NCBI GenBank assembly: GCA_947378425.1
Contig: CANCJV010000011.1
Coordinates: 1 to 64,000, forward strand
Length of the DNA: 64,000 bases
Source of the DNA: Synechococcaceae cyanobacterium
GTDB lineage: Bacteria > Cyanobacteriota > Cyanobacteriia > PCC-6307 > Cyanobiaceae
Direction: 5' to 3'
Shown here one piece after another: positions 29,801 through 35,848 of the stretch (position 1 is its first letter; the number at the start of each line of letters is the position of its first letter). Position numbers and translations under genes: made by a program. Below the pieces are notes generated by a model. That model saw only the letters and a list, made by a program, of their open reading frames with translations. It ran no database searches and was not told the DNA's origin.

Positions 29801-32322
29801 TCGTCAGCGGCGGTCAGCTCTATTCGGCTTACTCACAGCAAACCAGCGGGAATCAGGTTCTCAATGTCACACCCACGGACATCCCCCCCACCACAGCGAA
29901 CCAGGCGTCCCTGGCTGGTTATTCGATCGATGGCAACCTCGACATCAATGCCGATGGCTACAAAGACATTCTGATCAGCGATCCCAGCAATCCAGCCGCA
30001 GGCCTGGCCAATCAGTACGCCCTGTTCGGTGGCGACTTCCTCGACATCGCCAATCAGATCGGCACCCCCAGCGATGACACCCTGCTGGGTACACCCCTGG
30101 TCGACATCATGGCCGCGATCGATGGCTCGGACCGCATCGAGGGGCGCGGCGGCAAGGATGTGATCCTCGCCGGCAACGGTGACGACCAGATCTGTCTGAT
30201 CGACAACGACTTCCTGCGCATCGATGCTGGGGCCGGCATCGACACCCTGTTGCTGCAGGGTCCAGCCAACCAGAACTGGAGCTTTACTGAGGAAACACAA
30301 AGCAGTGCAGACCCCTCAGGCGCCGATCCAAGCACCTATTACATCCGGCCCGGCAACCGACTGAAATCAGTGGAGTTGATCAGCAGTGTGGATTATGGCG
30401 CCAACACCCTAAGCTTCGATGCCTTCGCCGTTGAAAATCTCAACGAAGATCAGCTGCTGTTCCTGGTGACGGATGCCCAGGACTTGATTCAACTGAGTTC
30501 TGACTTCAGCCGCAATACCAAAGCTGATCTCGTCTATGGTGGTGCCCGCTGGAATGGTTTCACCGCCAGCGACAGTGCGGCAGTGGTGTTCGTCCTGGTA
30601 CCCAGTTCCCAGACGGCCGTGAACACTGACGGCGAAAACAGCTGGCTGGCCAGCCACGTCAGCACAACTGCCGCTGCGCCAGCAGCCCTGGCGCCGCAGC
30701 CCCTGGCCGCCAGTGCGCCTGGCGACAGCGTTGATCCTGCGGATGGTTATCTCGCCTGGCTTCAGCAGCAAGCCGGCTCCCAGTCGATCCAGACCGACGA
30801 CTACACCGTCGCGGCCATGGCCGCGACGGAAGGGAACAGCCTTCGCTACACAATCAGACGCAAAGGCTCGATCAACACACCCCTCGCCATTCAGTACAGC
30901 TCCAGCTCCGAGAACGGCACCACCAGCCTGGGCGTTGACTGCCCAGCCGTCGCCGGCATCCTGTGGCTCAAGCCCGGAGAGATCAGCAGAACGATCACCG
31001 TCCCCAGCTTCAGTGATGCCATCGCCGAGGGCCGGGCAGAACGGGCGAGCTTGCGCTTCAAGACCGTGGATGCCCTGCAATATCCCAAGGAGGTGAACCT
31101 GATGATCAGGCCCACCAAAGCAGCGGTGTTGAGTGGCTTCCGCTTCAATAGCGGCGAACTCCAGTTCCGCGCTGATGCGTCCGGCGGCGATGACAGCACT
31201 CTCAGCTTGATGATCAGCGAACGCGTCAGTGCCGATGCCAGCACGTTCTCAGCCACCAGAGAGGTGACACTCGCCGACTTCCAACGAAACGGCAACTTCA
31301 CCATGCCGGTCAATAATTTTGATCCCCTACCCCTGGATCAAGATGGCCTCTCCAATCAGCAGGTCACAGTCCGTCTGCAGCTGAACACCGCTGCCGGCTC
31401 CCCTCGATCCCAGGTCTCCCTCGTCGGTCCAAATCTGATCTGGCAAACCTCCGTCCAGCTGGTGACTGCCAACACGGTGCACTTCAGCCAGAACGCTCCT
31501 CTCACCAGCTGGCGCGCCGACAGCGGCTCGGGCCTGGTCACCTTCGGGCTCCAGTCGGATATCGGCAACCTCACCCTGATCAGCGGCGCCAGCGGCGGCG
31601 TCAGCGGCAGCCTCAACCCCAGCAACGCCAACGACGACAACCCCGCTGGCGGCTGGCAATCCACCGAATACAAGGCCATCGGCAGCCGCTCAATCACCGC
31701 GGGGCAGAACCTCAGCGGCCGCGAATGGACCCCCACCGCCAGCCGCGACGGCGTCTCCCTGGAACTGCTCAACCTGGCGGTCGATGGCAACCAGGTCACC
31801 GCGTCCTTTGCCGGTGGTGTCACCGGCGTCTTCTGGCAGGCCAGTGGCAACGCCCCCACCGTCCTGCCGGCCCCGGCCGCCGTCGAGGTGCAGCGCCTGG
31901 GCGGCGATGCCAACAGCCTCGGCTTCTACACGGTGGATTCGATCACCGGCAGCGTCGGCGACTTCAATCCCGGCGACAGCGGTTATCTGCAAGCGGCCCT
32001 GGCCCGCTCCAAAGATGAAGGCCTGCTGCTCGATGCCGCCTCCTTACCCGACTTCGGGGCATCCGCCACCTTCAACGCCCTGCCGCTTGACACCCGCGAG
32101 CGCTACGGCCTGTTGCTGCTGCAGAAGGGCGATTCCGCCGTCATCTTCTCCTCCTTCGCCGCCGCCAACCAAGGCGGTGCCACCCAGATGGTCAGCCTCA
32201 GCAACACTGCCAACAACCTGGTGCTCGGCATTGAAGACCAATCGGTGGCGAGCGGCAACAGCGACAGCGACTTCAACGATCTGATCGTCCGCATCCAGAA
32301 TGTCGCTGTGCAGGTGTTCTGA
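17866..32322 (+). CDS. Giant multidomain surface or secreted protein (4,818+ residues)
   Basis: A single frame of 4,818 codons; with the upstream segment the protein would have about 4,950 residues. The listed start is a GTG and may not be used. Approximate order of parts: an unrecognised region whose nucleotides at 18460-19330 are AT-richer; a LamG-like region (about 1230-1620; SPYTIEFWARV, DDAWHYIVATYL); FG-GAP/VCBS calcium-binding repeats (about 2010-2670 and 3375-3600; VADLDGDGCDELVLSAP, GDLNGDGYDDLAISA); sialidase Asp-box propeller modules (SADSGNTWDTW near 2722, STDNGKTWNSSW near 3090); an RTX-like calcium block (about 4070-4132; SDDTLLG, GRGGKDVILAGNGDD); a Calx-beta-like stretch (about 4312-4415); and a DUF4114-like tail with SDSDFNDLIVRI. 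No signal peptide is seen. RTX repeats suggest type I secretion. Such proteins are usually adhesins or cell-surface proteins; the function here is not known. Confidence 0.8.
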   Translation: MSQKQQQVQNLSANQNALQSGSLSPEQAAQQAISGLVRPDSDLYTTSFQILNPGSGLAPVLQGNPVKASATSSPTWTSIATLESSSQPAAPAPALPDGSSGGSSGLSRASLIAPAAMAAGVSAAAMAASQPPGLGASTPTGGAWEVGRKKNPSSVQVGYLAEVTRWGVAIPWGVASNFENPGTSLDKVYKALFIERWGGQSRLVFSLSGFFGFTNQAGVLAFRSQAEPTIGLLIGGQEKKKDASVSRYLRGLKDFNAITNDAVGFKVVNRKFFRIALSGSTGSTTYYDRTAAHNPTFLQAREALSANAGFVSKNTWANISAEGIPSVTSFDFSASDDFGYQWLQSMGNGKTPLPTSITKGTTGKVVGGIGDAESFLEFVAGLGVVISKAKGARDGGTLIASEKYEDSKFFKIKNFANAILGLSTALIDPIYLSLNSSEYQANPELYYKRSSGFFDTFKLTLEGRYMAAFGLEGTALNESKSVLVDAGNTTTSDTFLAELAVGVFGAWQPVLSIDNTYPAPKPASTSSSNVVNAQAQVPALAPATGGGSIVYAPSQGSYLYWAPPTGDHLLTGQNTQTLRLQKLFATSANLMQTNATLQQGNGGTGLNNGTYTNVRLLGVTPGGEEDLAEATIVVSGGKITSLVITRAGIYGYLPEYANSSSTVVVVPDLVSVNASTGTAIVNNGAIAKGQATPPTVILSSADSSIWSSQAAAVIQSVDVADGGSGYQPFDAVSQQPKTLPQDNHSPYTYTAVGYTVYQGNTPVPGLVPGSAATATVTIIDGAIVKVSLDQPFYCTPPANGSPSYSLALDLPAGVTPSQAAVLTLTPTTLVYNNFIDEHSFFTERSVPGAIAAPSTSGVYIADGNTNQAPLFASQKANPIASRVVFVDGESNNTNNLNTYYLNGIQWNSSSSTWQAGVNRTVDPSPSLSWKAEEQQFSLARLPVATKLPADSSFGNIEGGDLVAWVEVIARPVPNSGSSGAEDYQNFYNNYFNNQQIAFSIHTTAGWQTNPFNYIAADNAIIDDLDIALVPGSTAEAPLQVLLTWSETSIAAVKGLAPLSETPQSGKAPTVIKAALFDPTSQSFQTPQTITWASPDAVGIGVEDLSISTMAIAQPDGSLSQQPAIFWSQNVAVPYAQAVLTSDPYVYLQMSQGQAGVGNDNIGSLGDSPAAVTSASSTGLDFNVAGALGVNSDAAIENINGTGVLSTGVGSLNTFVPAPAQPSSTTPGSGVVRSPYTIEFWARVPQTGNANGAGLFALGQPSITTGQLPTGWLLSSEFLVDQISYQDALGRGLTDSSSIPPGTDLNTAYAYAWAVVANGTNTTAIGGNGGSGGSGLYSNALQITNLQAGTAVAGVNDFLASYGLAANALIGTTGTAAGVIAEVPVTSLQFTTALLDGAPNSSLDTIAVSSDQALMNGGLVTTASSDWANNSNLQTLFQNLWNYQQKAGKSKVNFGLNPSSSAASGSIPPQYAQENYGGLALDFALTHSTAVSVNSQGQVVFDVGTQTSLLSSSDGVTPLSINDDAWHYIVATYLPDIETQVINQQAVDVPLTTGRASLYIDNQLVGQTALSDVFSPATEAQDALLIYLNNGGAIDELALYQQSLSGLDLPTPSNPSGAWPVMTGSDAAGLLASLGVNVGGLSAAPGVETGAVNLHWKARSVDPNGAEKATFYTNYDESSSSWTKAELLNPIPAPVATQPSGSRSTSLQDTDLLQINPSDWSKAGFNPAKQQLQSVTVNLLNSSDPSTIISTYNLDPSQVLIGEQTLLSRQPRATSSDLQYTFLNNSPAVGLLVPMSKLGSQAALYSYELNFFNPATNGSSTFSSAQLNTGGLNAMVPVTGPRISANPNPRSLTSNPLYPEQIVSADILEAAPYQLQYIDSGEVIRSQQNPANTSKGFGLSQVAGRYTSTITGYAGTAAGWLAISQPFTPSADSNPAGRVWVQFTGLYPENPSSGNPPVGLSPSTWLNALARSNFNADAPNLPLLQDAKSPSSSGGLLIEADPTEGWGGNLGRVMLVADLDGDGCDELVLSAPDTNSGGSVYIISGSWIQANLNSNPESLDLNNPDALGVGIVTVLTPQLAGADPAGRDSGNAQFGSALAFDGTALYIGAPTYRSEVVSDDATSAVPVGAVYRYAPTAAGGSAVLSLEQTGIGGTLVSLGAAGEEIISYWGERLGSSLAASSTPGSNGDAATVELAIGAPGLVAGLQYSGNKELQNEQEQTTNLTTKTNSNPYGDGALLKVKLPAATANSINLPAGSSSYTAIANSAEGNANEASATMQRLKALMTNPIAQATTFYDQSLTANEIGAVYYTKFSRGSSSAEQTSVFYGASPWNTGSSGFGSSVALADLNNTNANTLVIGADTSGGSGAAYFINPSTLPATVLGQTSSGANQYLAHLSAGLTLYGQNANDHFGNGLASTGDVNADPGNPSYSGYNDLLINAYNAQSGMGIGYLVFGGDSILGDPTDSANGPYTGTVSAGGIGTISNNNGSINLNILSESGSASQENVGLGSFNAHDVNGDGINDILLGGRGAGNGYLTWGKTYLQDISNFQLNKLASNQGFLLEGLATTTQASLCSISDFNGDGYGDFYSVTPGDYLTAVRVELGGSSEAILADYLYNDFSFYVDNGTQILAAGDLNADGFDDLALFLSQNLSSSSQGAGSTTGILYGRPSETLPLASGFGLLAPAGLTPPSQDVEYGLSDVAPCFLAVGDIIYSVVKSWDDNTLWFSRSADSGNTWDTWVDISASQPDISSSLPVSLAYYQNKLYLAFSNSAQGISLASWDPSTSTTLDQWSGSTPIQLATASSATTTTTPATNLAPLLLNQGDALSLYWVDQTSQAITSATSTTPAAATSWSPASTLSSDAAGTPILSATALAGTLLNGVPVLAYGQANGGSGTGLDAIALLSPDAGGVLWQQEDSIPLADSIPLNSLGLTSTGTGLALTYTNADQQIVVNQLRLLEAAGDSPTWLINDNPQWETSILAGVSSNLGSAPVVVNNLLLVGSVSEDLAVGLQAVSSSDAVPWLTWMDSTVQLPDGNGGSILTQRAGADYSLGGLAAGTWQDVGGGAALSPAALTRNGNTVYMAVRGTTNNLYWNSSTDNGKTWNSSWQGLPSSMGTYTAPSIAYFNNTLYLCYVAAGSNDLNITYLESGNNWVTQYQIPGQTATAASMIAEGDNLAVYFIANDSSDRILKSYSSQPSGTSWTNTSVLYGGGSIQTASSNLALTRYNDQTYIGYQGGTYGNPSSTIYLTTASDTVANGGSPIWSLLDTPAGTNSVLQRGVGLTSGSQGLVLTYTDTNQPNQVAVQLSNADVSDWLALNDGQALSSNIGYTPLITANAQNPLLIAGMGPNPSNPSYPPTNVQLNGLNAQVLNSSQTGSILSAVGDLNGDGYDDLAISANNVAYAASGDFSASDAELATGVRFLLGADTPAAVQNRNLSTATEQSVQIAALYPQQTLPSFTPFAALAGDNSLRLNGVEAGSTYQISSTAGSASGTSLNIADLTATASSPGSLQQLFAGASTSIKPIANPLTAGYAGTPSLQTLAGFGDLNGDGYTDYLAADGLSSLYLSDGNLAYSVWSIRAAGDVNGNGFDDVILALTPPESANQDIQTVLLDGSLFKVKDNQFSLAQAEGSYETGWTSAGLKAPLNQYPYPGSINQVPSLQVWFEPIQTYNGYSQATALNSASSDKQTIELSSATTSVGATAATVDGSGTAYVAVSNNAPNAKGLNYILLSYGKPDSSSWTSVTVQGVPTNTRSAPVVTSTAIYQNYIYIAYTCGNKQLWIASANLSSDLTQAASWANVNINSIQGSGELVNEGNRLALYYTAYNSNYNRQASNTNLYSLYSTGFTSNTGVSWASSGTALTDTSGANLSASNLAATRLQGKTVLAFYSGSYSNSNTTLTFAQPVSGEPGAACDTYQSALGFATSGVPPVLGLTANASQLYLSNSFLYAGNCYIATGAAYNSWSNQLNNINNIPGDNNNTSTVFVSGGQLYSAYSQQTSGNQVLNVTPTDIPPTTANQASLAGYSIDGNLDINADGYKDILISDPSNPAAGLANQYALFGGDFLDIANQIGTPSDDTLLGTPLVDIMAAIDGSDRIEGRGGKDVILAGNGDDQICLIDNDFLRIDAGAGIDTLLLQGPANQNWSFTEETQSSADPSGADPSTYYIRPGNRLKSVELISSVDYGANTLSFDAFAVENLNEDQLLFLVTDAQDLIQLSSDFSRNTKADLVYGGARWNGFTASDSAAVVFVLVPSSQTAVNTDGENSWLASHVSTTAAAPAALAPQPLAASAPGDSVDPADGYLAWLQQQAGSQSIQTDDYTVAAMAATEGNSLRYTIRRKGSINTPLAIQYSSSSENGTTSLGVDCPAVAGILWLKPGEISRTITVPSFSDAIAEGRAERASLRFKTVDALQYPKEVNLMIRPTKAAVLSGFRFNSGELQFRADASGGDDSTLSLMISERVSADASTFSATREVTLADFQRNGNFTMPVNNFDPLPLDQDGLSNQQVTVRLQLNTAAGSPRSQVSLVGPNLIWQTSVQLVTANTVHFSQNAPLTSWRADSGSGLVTFGLQSDIGNLTLISGASGGVSGSLNPSNANDDNPAGGWQSTEYKAIGSRSITAGQNLSGREWTPTASRDGVSLELLNLAVDGNQVTASFAGGVTGVFWQASGNAPTVLPAPAAVEVQRLGGDANSLGFYTVDSITGSVGDFNPGDSGYLQAALARSKDEGLLLDAASLPDFGASATFNALPLDTRERYGLLLLQKGDSAVIFSSFAAANQGGATQMVSLSNTANNLVLGIEDQSVASGNSDSDFNDLIVRIQNVAVQVF

Positions 32323-32481
32323 GGCGACGTACTTCCACTGGTGGCTGACAACGGACCTCAGCGGCCTGAGCTGACTGAGCCGCTGGCCCCGGCCAGACTG
32401 GCCCCGCACAACAGCCGGCCCAAAGCCCTGGTCCGGCCCACCTGCCCGCCCGGAGCTCCCCTGCCGACGGACAATGCCCCC

Positions 32482-32967
32482 ATGATCATCCTCGGCATTG
32501 ACCCCGGCCTGGCCCGGGTGGGCTACGGCGTGATCGAGGTGGAAGAGCGAAGCGCGACTGGCGGTGCGGGCAGCCAGCGAATGCTGGATTGCGGCATGAT
32601 CCGCACCGAGGCCGGCCGCAGCGAAGGTGATCGCATGGTGGAGATCGCCTCGGATCTGCGCTCCTTGATTCGCCGCTGGCGACCCGATCTGGCCTCGGTG
32701 GAAAAGTTCTTCTTCTATCGCTCCAGCAACACGATCGCTGTGGTCCAGGCCCGCGGCGTGCTGATCATGACCCTGGCCCGCTTCCGGATCCCGGTGGTCG
32801 AATACCCGCCGATGCAGATCAAGCTCGCCGTCGCCGGCCACGGCCATGCCGACAAGGAGGCGGTGCTCGAAGCGGTGATGCGCGAACTCGCTCTCGACCA
32901 GCCCCCCCGCCCCGATGACGCCGCCGATGCCCTGGCCGTGGCGCTCACCGGCTGGTTCCAGCGATGA
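32482..32967 (+). CDS. ruvC: Crossover junction endodeoxyribonuclease RuvC
   Basis: RuvC resolves Holliday junctions made by RuvAB branch migration. The 161-residue product is a normal-sized RNase-H-fold nuclease. Acidic catalytic residues are in the first strand ([14 protein letters not shown]), in [13 protein letters not shown], and in the C-terminal [13 protein letters not shown]. The [20 protein letters not shown] region is also conserved. ATG at 32482 starts directly at the first strand; a longer in-frame extension back to 32341 reads as Pro-rich filler and was rejected. It ends with a 4-bp ATGA overlap onto the next gene. Confidence 0.95.
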   Translation: MIILGIDPGLARVGYGVIEVEERSATGGAGSQRMLDCGMIRTEAGRSEGDRMVEIASDLRSLIRRWRPDLASVEKFFFYRSSNTIAVVQARGVLIMTLARFRIPVVEYPPMQIKLAVAGHGHADKEAVLEAVMRELALDQPPRPDDAADALAVALTGWFQR

Positions 32968-33947
32968 CGCTGCCGATGACCAAAGCCGCCGGCGAAGCGG
33001 GGGGGGCCCCGGGCGTGCCTGGGGAGACCCGTGCCGAACGGTCAGCGGCCAGGACCGCCAAAAAGGCCCGGCTGCGGCGGCAATTCCGGGCCGTGCGGCT
33101 GGCCGCGCTGGCCGACAGCCAGGCGCTGATCCTGGCGGCGGCGCGGCGGGAGCTGCCGGCCCTGTTACCGGCAGGCCTGCGGCTGGGGATCTACTGGCCC
33201 CTGAGCGGGGAGGTGGATCTGCGCCCCCTGGCGGCACTGGATCTGCCTCTGGCCCTGCCGGCGGTCTGGGCCGAACCGCCGCCAGGGCCTTGCGGCGCGG
33301 CCCGCAGCGCTGGTGCCTCAGCCTCCCTCCAGGACACGGCCGGGCCATCACCAGAGCCCGGGCCCACCCGTTCCGGGGCAACCTGGTCTGGAGTAGCCGA
33401 TCTGGGGTCAGTCCTTCGGGGTCCAACCCCCAGTGGCCGGGATGGTTCTGCCGCCACCAACCCAGGAATGACGCCCGCGCCGCAGCTGCTCTATCGCCCC
33501 TGGCACCCAGGCGATGCCCTGGCACCTGACCATTGCGGCATCCCGGCGCCGCTGGCCAGCGGCCGGTCTGGGGCGCCCCAGCCCACCTCAGGTTCGCGAC
33601 CGGCAGCGACGTTGACCCAGGCGCTGCCGCCTGCTGACAAGCCCCCTTCAACAGACCTGCCTGGAAGCGATCGGCAGGCAACAGGCCTGTCCCCAACCGC
33701 TCTGGGCCTGCTGCTGGTGCCGGCCCTGGCGATCGATCGGCAGGGGATCCGCCTGGGCTACGGCGGCGGCTGGTATGACCGGCTGCGGGCTGATCCGGCC
33801 TGGCGGGCCGTGCCGGCCCTGGCGGTGCTGCCCGCCGCCTGCGTGGTCGAAACCCTGCCCCGGGATGGCTGGGATGTGCCCTTCGCTGGCTGGCTGGATG
33901 AGAGCGGCCTGCACTGGATCAACGGGGGCAACATTGCAAGCTTGTAA
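32964..33947 (+). CDS. 5-formyltetrahydrofolate cyclo-ligase with long insertions
   Basis: The enzyme (5-FCL/MTHFS) converts 5-formyl-THF to 5,10-methenyl-THF with ATP, returning the folate to one-carbon metabolism. N-terminal [17 protein letters not shown] and [16 protein letters not shown] match the family. The C-terminal block [24 protein letters not shown], with its ATP-site glycine stretch, is diagnostic. At 327 residues it is far longer than the usual 180-200. The excess is about 70 residues of Ser/Gly/Pro-rich sequence at about 33280-33480 and a second insert of about 45 near 33560-33690, on either side of [20 protein letters not shown]. Both keep the frame. The start overlaps ruvC by 4 bp. 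The insertions do not touch the conserved motifs. Confidence 0.85.
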   Translation: MTLPMTKAAGEAGGAPGVPGETRAERSAARTAKKARLRRQFRAVRLAALADSQALILAAARRELPALLPAGLRLGIYWPLSGEVDLRPLAALDLPLALPAVWAEPPPGPCGAARSAGASASLQDTAGPSPEPGPTRSGATWSGVADLGSVLRGPTPSGRDGSAATNPGMTPAPQLLYRPWHPGDALAPDHCGIPAPLASGRSGAPQPTSGSRPAATLTQALPPADKPPSTDLPGSDRQATGLSPTALGLLLVPALAIDRQGIRLGYGGGWYDRLRADPAWRAVPALAVLPAACVVETLPRDGWDVPFAGWLDESGLHWINGGNIASL

Positions 33948-34016
33948 CGGTGCCGCCTTGGGCTCTCCATCGCGGCGTCGATTTGCCAGGATCCCTGCAG
34001 CAACGACCTCGCACCT

Positions 34017-34253
34017 TTGGACCTGAACGCGCTGCAGAACCAGGCCCTGAGGAGTGTCGAAACAGCCCCCGCCAGCCTGGAGCGCCGCCATCTCGAGAGC
34101 GGCAGCCGGCCCCGCACCGCCTCCGAGCGGATCCTGGCGGCCGAGCTGCAGGTGCGCGGCGAAGCCCCCGATGCGCTGTCGATGATGGTCAGCTCGATCG
34201 CCAGGATGGTGCAGGCGGGCAAAAGCAGCGATAGTCGCTGGAAAGCCTCCTGA
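34017..34253 (+). CDS. Small hypothetical protein
   Basis: A possible 78-residue protein beginning at a TTG (DLNALQNQALRSVETAPASL) with a helical, charged C-terminus (SMMVSSIARMVQAGKSSDSR). It has no membrane segment or known motif, and I do not recognise a family. It fits neatly between the cyclo-ligase and the next secreted-protein gene, and codon use looks like that of neighbouring genes. The lack of an ATG/GTG start lowers confidence. Confidence 0.45.
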   Translation: MDLNALQNQALRSVETAPASLERRHLESGSRPRTASERILAAELQVRGEAPDALSMMVSSIARMVQAGKSSDSRWKAS

Positions 34254-34264
34254 ACACCCGGCCC

Positions 34265-34726
34265 ATGACCCGTCTGCTGCTGCTGCCCTTGGTGCTGGGG
34301 TCCGCCGGCCTGTTGCTGCTGCCGGTCAGCGCCAGCGCCCACGGCCTCGAATCCAGCCTGCAACGCCTCGGCAACCTCTCCGCCGGCCTGGAAACCCGCT
34401 ACTCCAACGGCCTGCCCGCAGGCGACGCCAACGTGCGCCTGCTGGTGCCTGGTGGCGAAGCGATCCAACTGGGACACACCGATGCAGCGGGCAAGCTGAG
34501 CTTCCGGCTGCCAGCCCAGGCCCATGCCGACTGGGAGATTCAGATCGATGCGGGTCCGGGGCACAAGGACTACCTGGAACTTCCCCCTGGGCAACTCCAG
34601 CCGGCCGCCGCCATCAGCCATAGCGAAACCGGGCCGTTGCTGGCCCTGCGCCATCTGGGCAGCGTGGGCCTGCTGGGCCTGCTCGGGGCCGCCGGCGGCC
34701 TGCTGCTGCGCCGCCAGCGGCCCTGA
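34265..34726 (+). CDS. Secreted beta-sandwich protein with C-terminal anchor
   Basis: The 153-residue protein has a signal peptide (TRLLLLPLVLGSAGLLLLPV then SASA), and the mature part would begin at or near HGLESSLQ. A transthyretin/carboxypeptidase-regulatory-like beta domain follows (GLPAGDANVRLLVPGGEAIQ, LGHTDAAGKLSFRLP). A C-terminal helix (LGSVGLLGLLGAAGGLLL) with a final RRQRP could anchor it in the membrane. A histidine at the mature N-terminus with this layout recalls accessory proteins of nickel/cobalt ECF importers (NikL-type) and other metal-binding periplasmic proteins. No transporter gene is adjacent, so this is only a suggestion. Confidence 0.65.
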   Translation: MTRLLLLPLVLGSAGLLLLPVSASAHGLESSLQRLGNLSAGLETRYSNGLPAGDANVRLLVPGGEAIQLGHTDAAGKLSFRLPAQAHADWEIQIDAGPGHKDYLELPPGQLQPAAAISHSETGPLLALRHLGSVGLLGLLGAAGGLLLRRQRP

Positions 34727-34836
34727 ACGGCTCAGTCCTGACGTCATCATGTTCGACGTAGGCGGTCCTGAGGTCTCTGCCCAGCCAATGCCTGCGTTCC
34801 CCAGGAACGTCCCTGCCCCCTAGAGCCCCCCTTACT

Positions 34837-35316
34837 GTGACCACCGGCAGCGCCGCCCTCGATCGGATCGTCGAGCGCCTGGGCAGCACCAGCGATCCCA
34901 AACGCCGCTACGAGTACGTGCTCTGGCTGGCGAAAAAACTCGCCCCCCTGCCCGAGGCGTTTCAACAGGACGTCTACAAGGTTCGGGGCTGCGTCTCCCA
35001 GGTGTATGTGGTGGGCCAGCTGGCCGATGGCCACCTGCACTGGCAGGGGGATTCCGACGCGGCGATCACCAAGGGGTTGCTGGCGCTGCTGATCGAAGGG
35101 CTAGAGGGCCTGAGCCCCACCGAGGTGGTGGCGATCGATCCGGCCTTCATCGCCGAGACGGGCCTGCAGGGCAGCCTGACACCGTCGCGGGCCAATGGCT
35201 TCCTCAACATCTTCCGGATGATGCAGGCCCAGGCCCGCAGCCTGCTGGACGAACCTGCCGTCCCGGCATCGGCAGGGACGCCCGACACAGGAACGCCCGA
35301 AGCCGCGGCTGACTGA
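34837..35316 (+). CDS. sufE: SufE-family sulfur acceptor protein
   Basis: SufE takes persulfide sulfur from the cysteine desulfurase SufS and hands it to the SufBCD scaffold for Fe-S cluster assembly. The 159-residue product has the family core WLAKKLAPLPEAFQQD, the acceptor Cys52 in KVRGCVSQVYVV, and the LLALLIEGLEGLSPTEV helix region. The GTG at 34837 starts directly before the conserved part. The last 25 residues are a low-complexity tail (PASAGTPDTGTPEAAAD). It lies outside any suf cluster, which is common for cyanobacterial sufE. Confidence 0.9.
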   Translation: MTTGSAALDRIVERLGSTSDPKRRYEYVLWLAKKLAPLPEAFQQDVYKVRGCVSQVYVVGQLADGHLHWQGDSDAAITKGLLALLIEGLEGLSPTEVVAIDPAFIAETGLQGSLTPSRANGFLNIFRMMQAQARSLLDEPAVPASAGTPDTGTPEAAAD

Positions 35317-35848
35317 GCTCCACCCCGCTGTTGTCGCCTGAAACATCCCCAGAACCGGCGGACCACCCGACACCGGCGCCAGGTCCAGCCGCCTGAATCC
35401 ATGGTCGGGGCAGCGAGCCAGGTCGCCGTGGCTGCTGACGCGGATCATTGCAGCTGGGGCAGTAGAAACCATCGCGGCTCTCACCCCTCAGGCGACGGGA
35501 CAGCTGATGCCCCAGAAGCGCCGTCCTGGCTCCTCGATCCGACGTCCACCCGGACGGCGCCGGCTGATCGGGCAGGGCGCAGGCCTGCGCTGCTGAGCTT
35601 TCCGGCTCATCAAGCCGGGAGAAGCGCCGCATCACGTGGCTGGCCACTGACGCTCAGCGGCAGGTTGGTCGATGGTTTGAGGTGGCCTGGGAGGCGATGG
35701 CTGGTGGCCACTTGCTGATGGCTACGTCCTGGCGACCGAGTGACGCTGGGCGATGGAGCGAGAGGCCTGGCCGAAAAACCCTGCGCCGCCCTCCCTGCTG
35801 CTGCGCCCGGTTGATTTCTAGGATGCCTGGTTTGCAGGGTTGCGGCGC
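35317..35848. other. 532-bp gap before hom
   Basis: No gene is supported on either strand. A minus-strand open stretch contains an isolated GFYCPSCN, but the rest is Pro/Arg/Gly filler typical of shadow frames. The promoter of hom is expected near the right end. Confidence 0.6.

Noticed and set aside
35204-35647. Minus-strand frame with GFYCPSCN, suggestive of a zinc ribbon
   Set aside because: Only one CxxC pair is present. The rest is Pro/Arg/Gly-rich, and the frame overlaps the 3' end of sufE.
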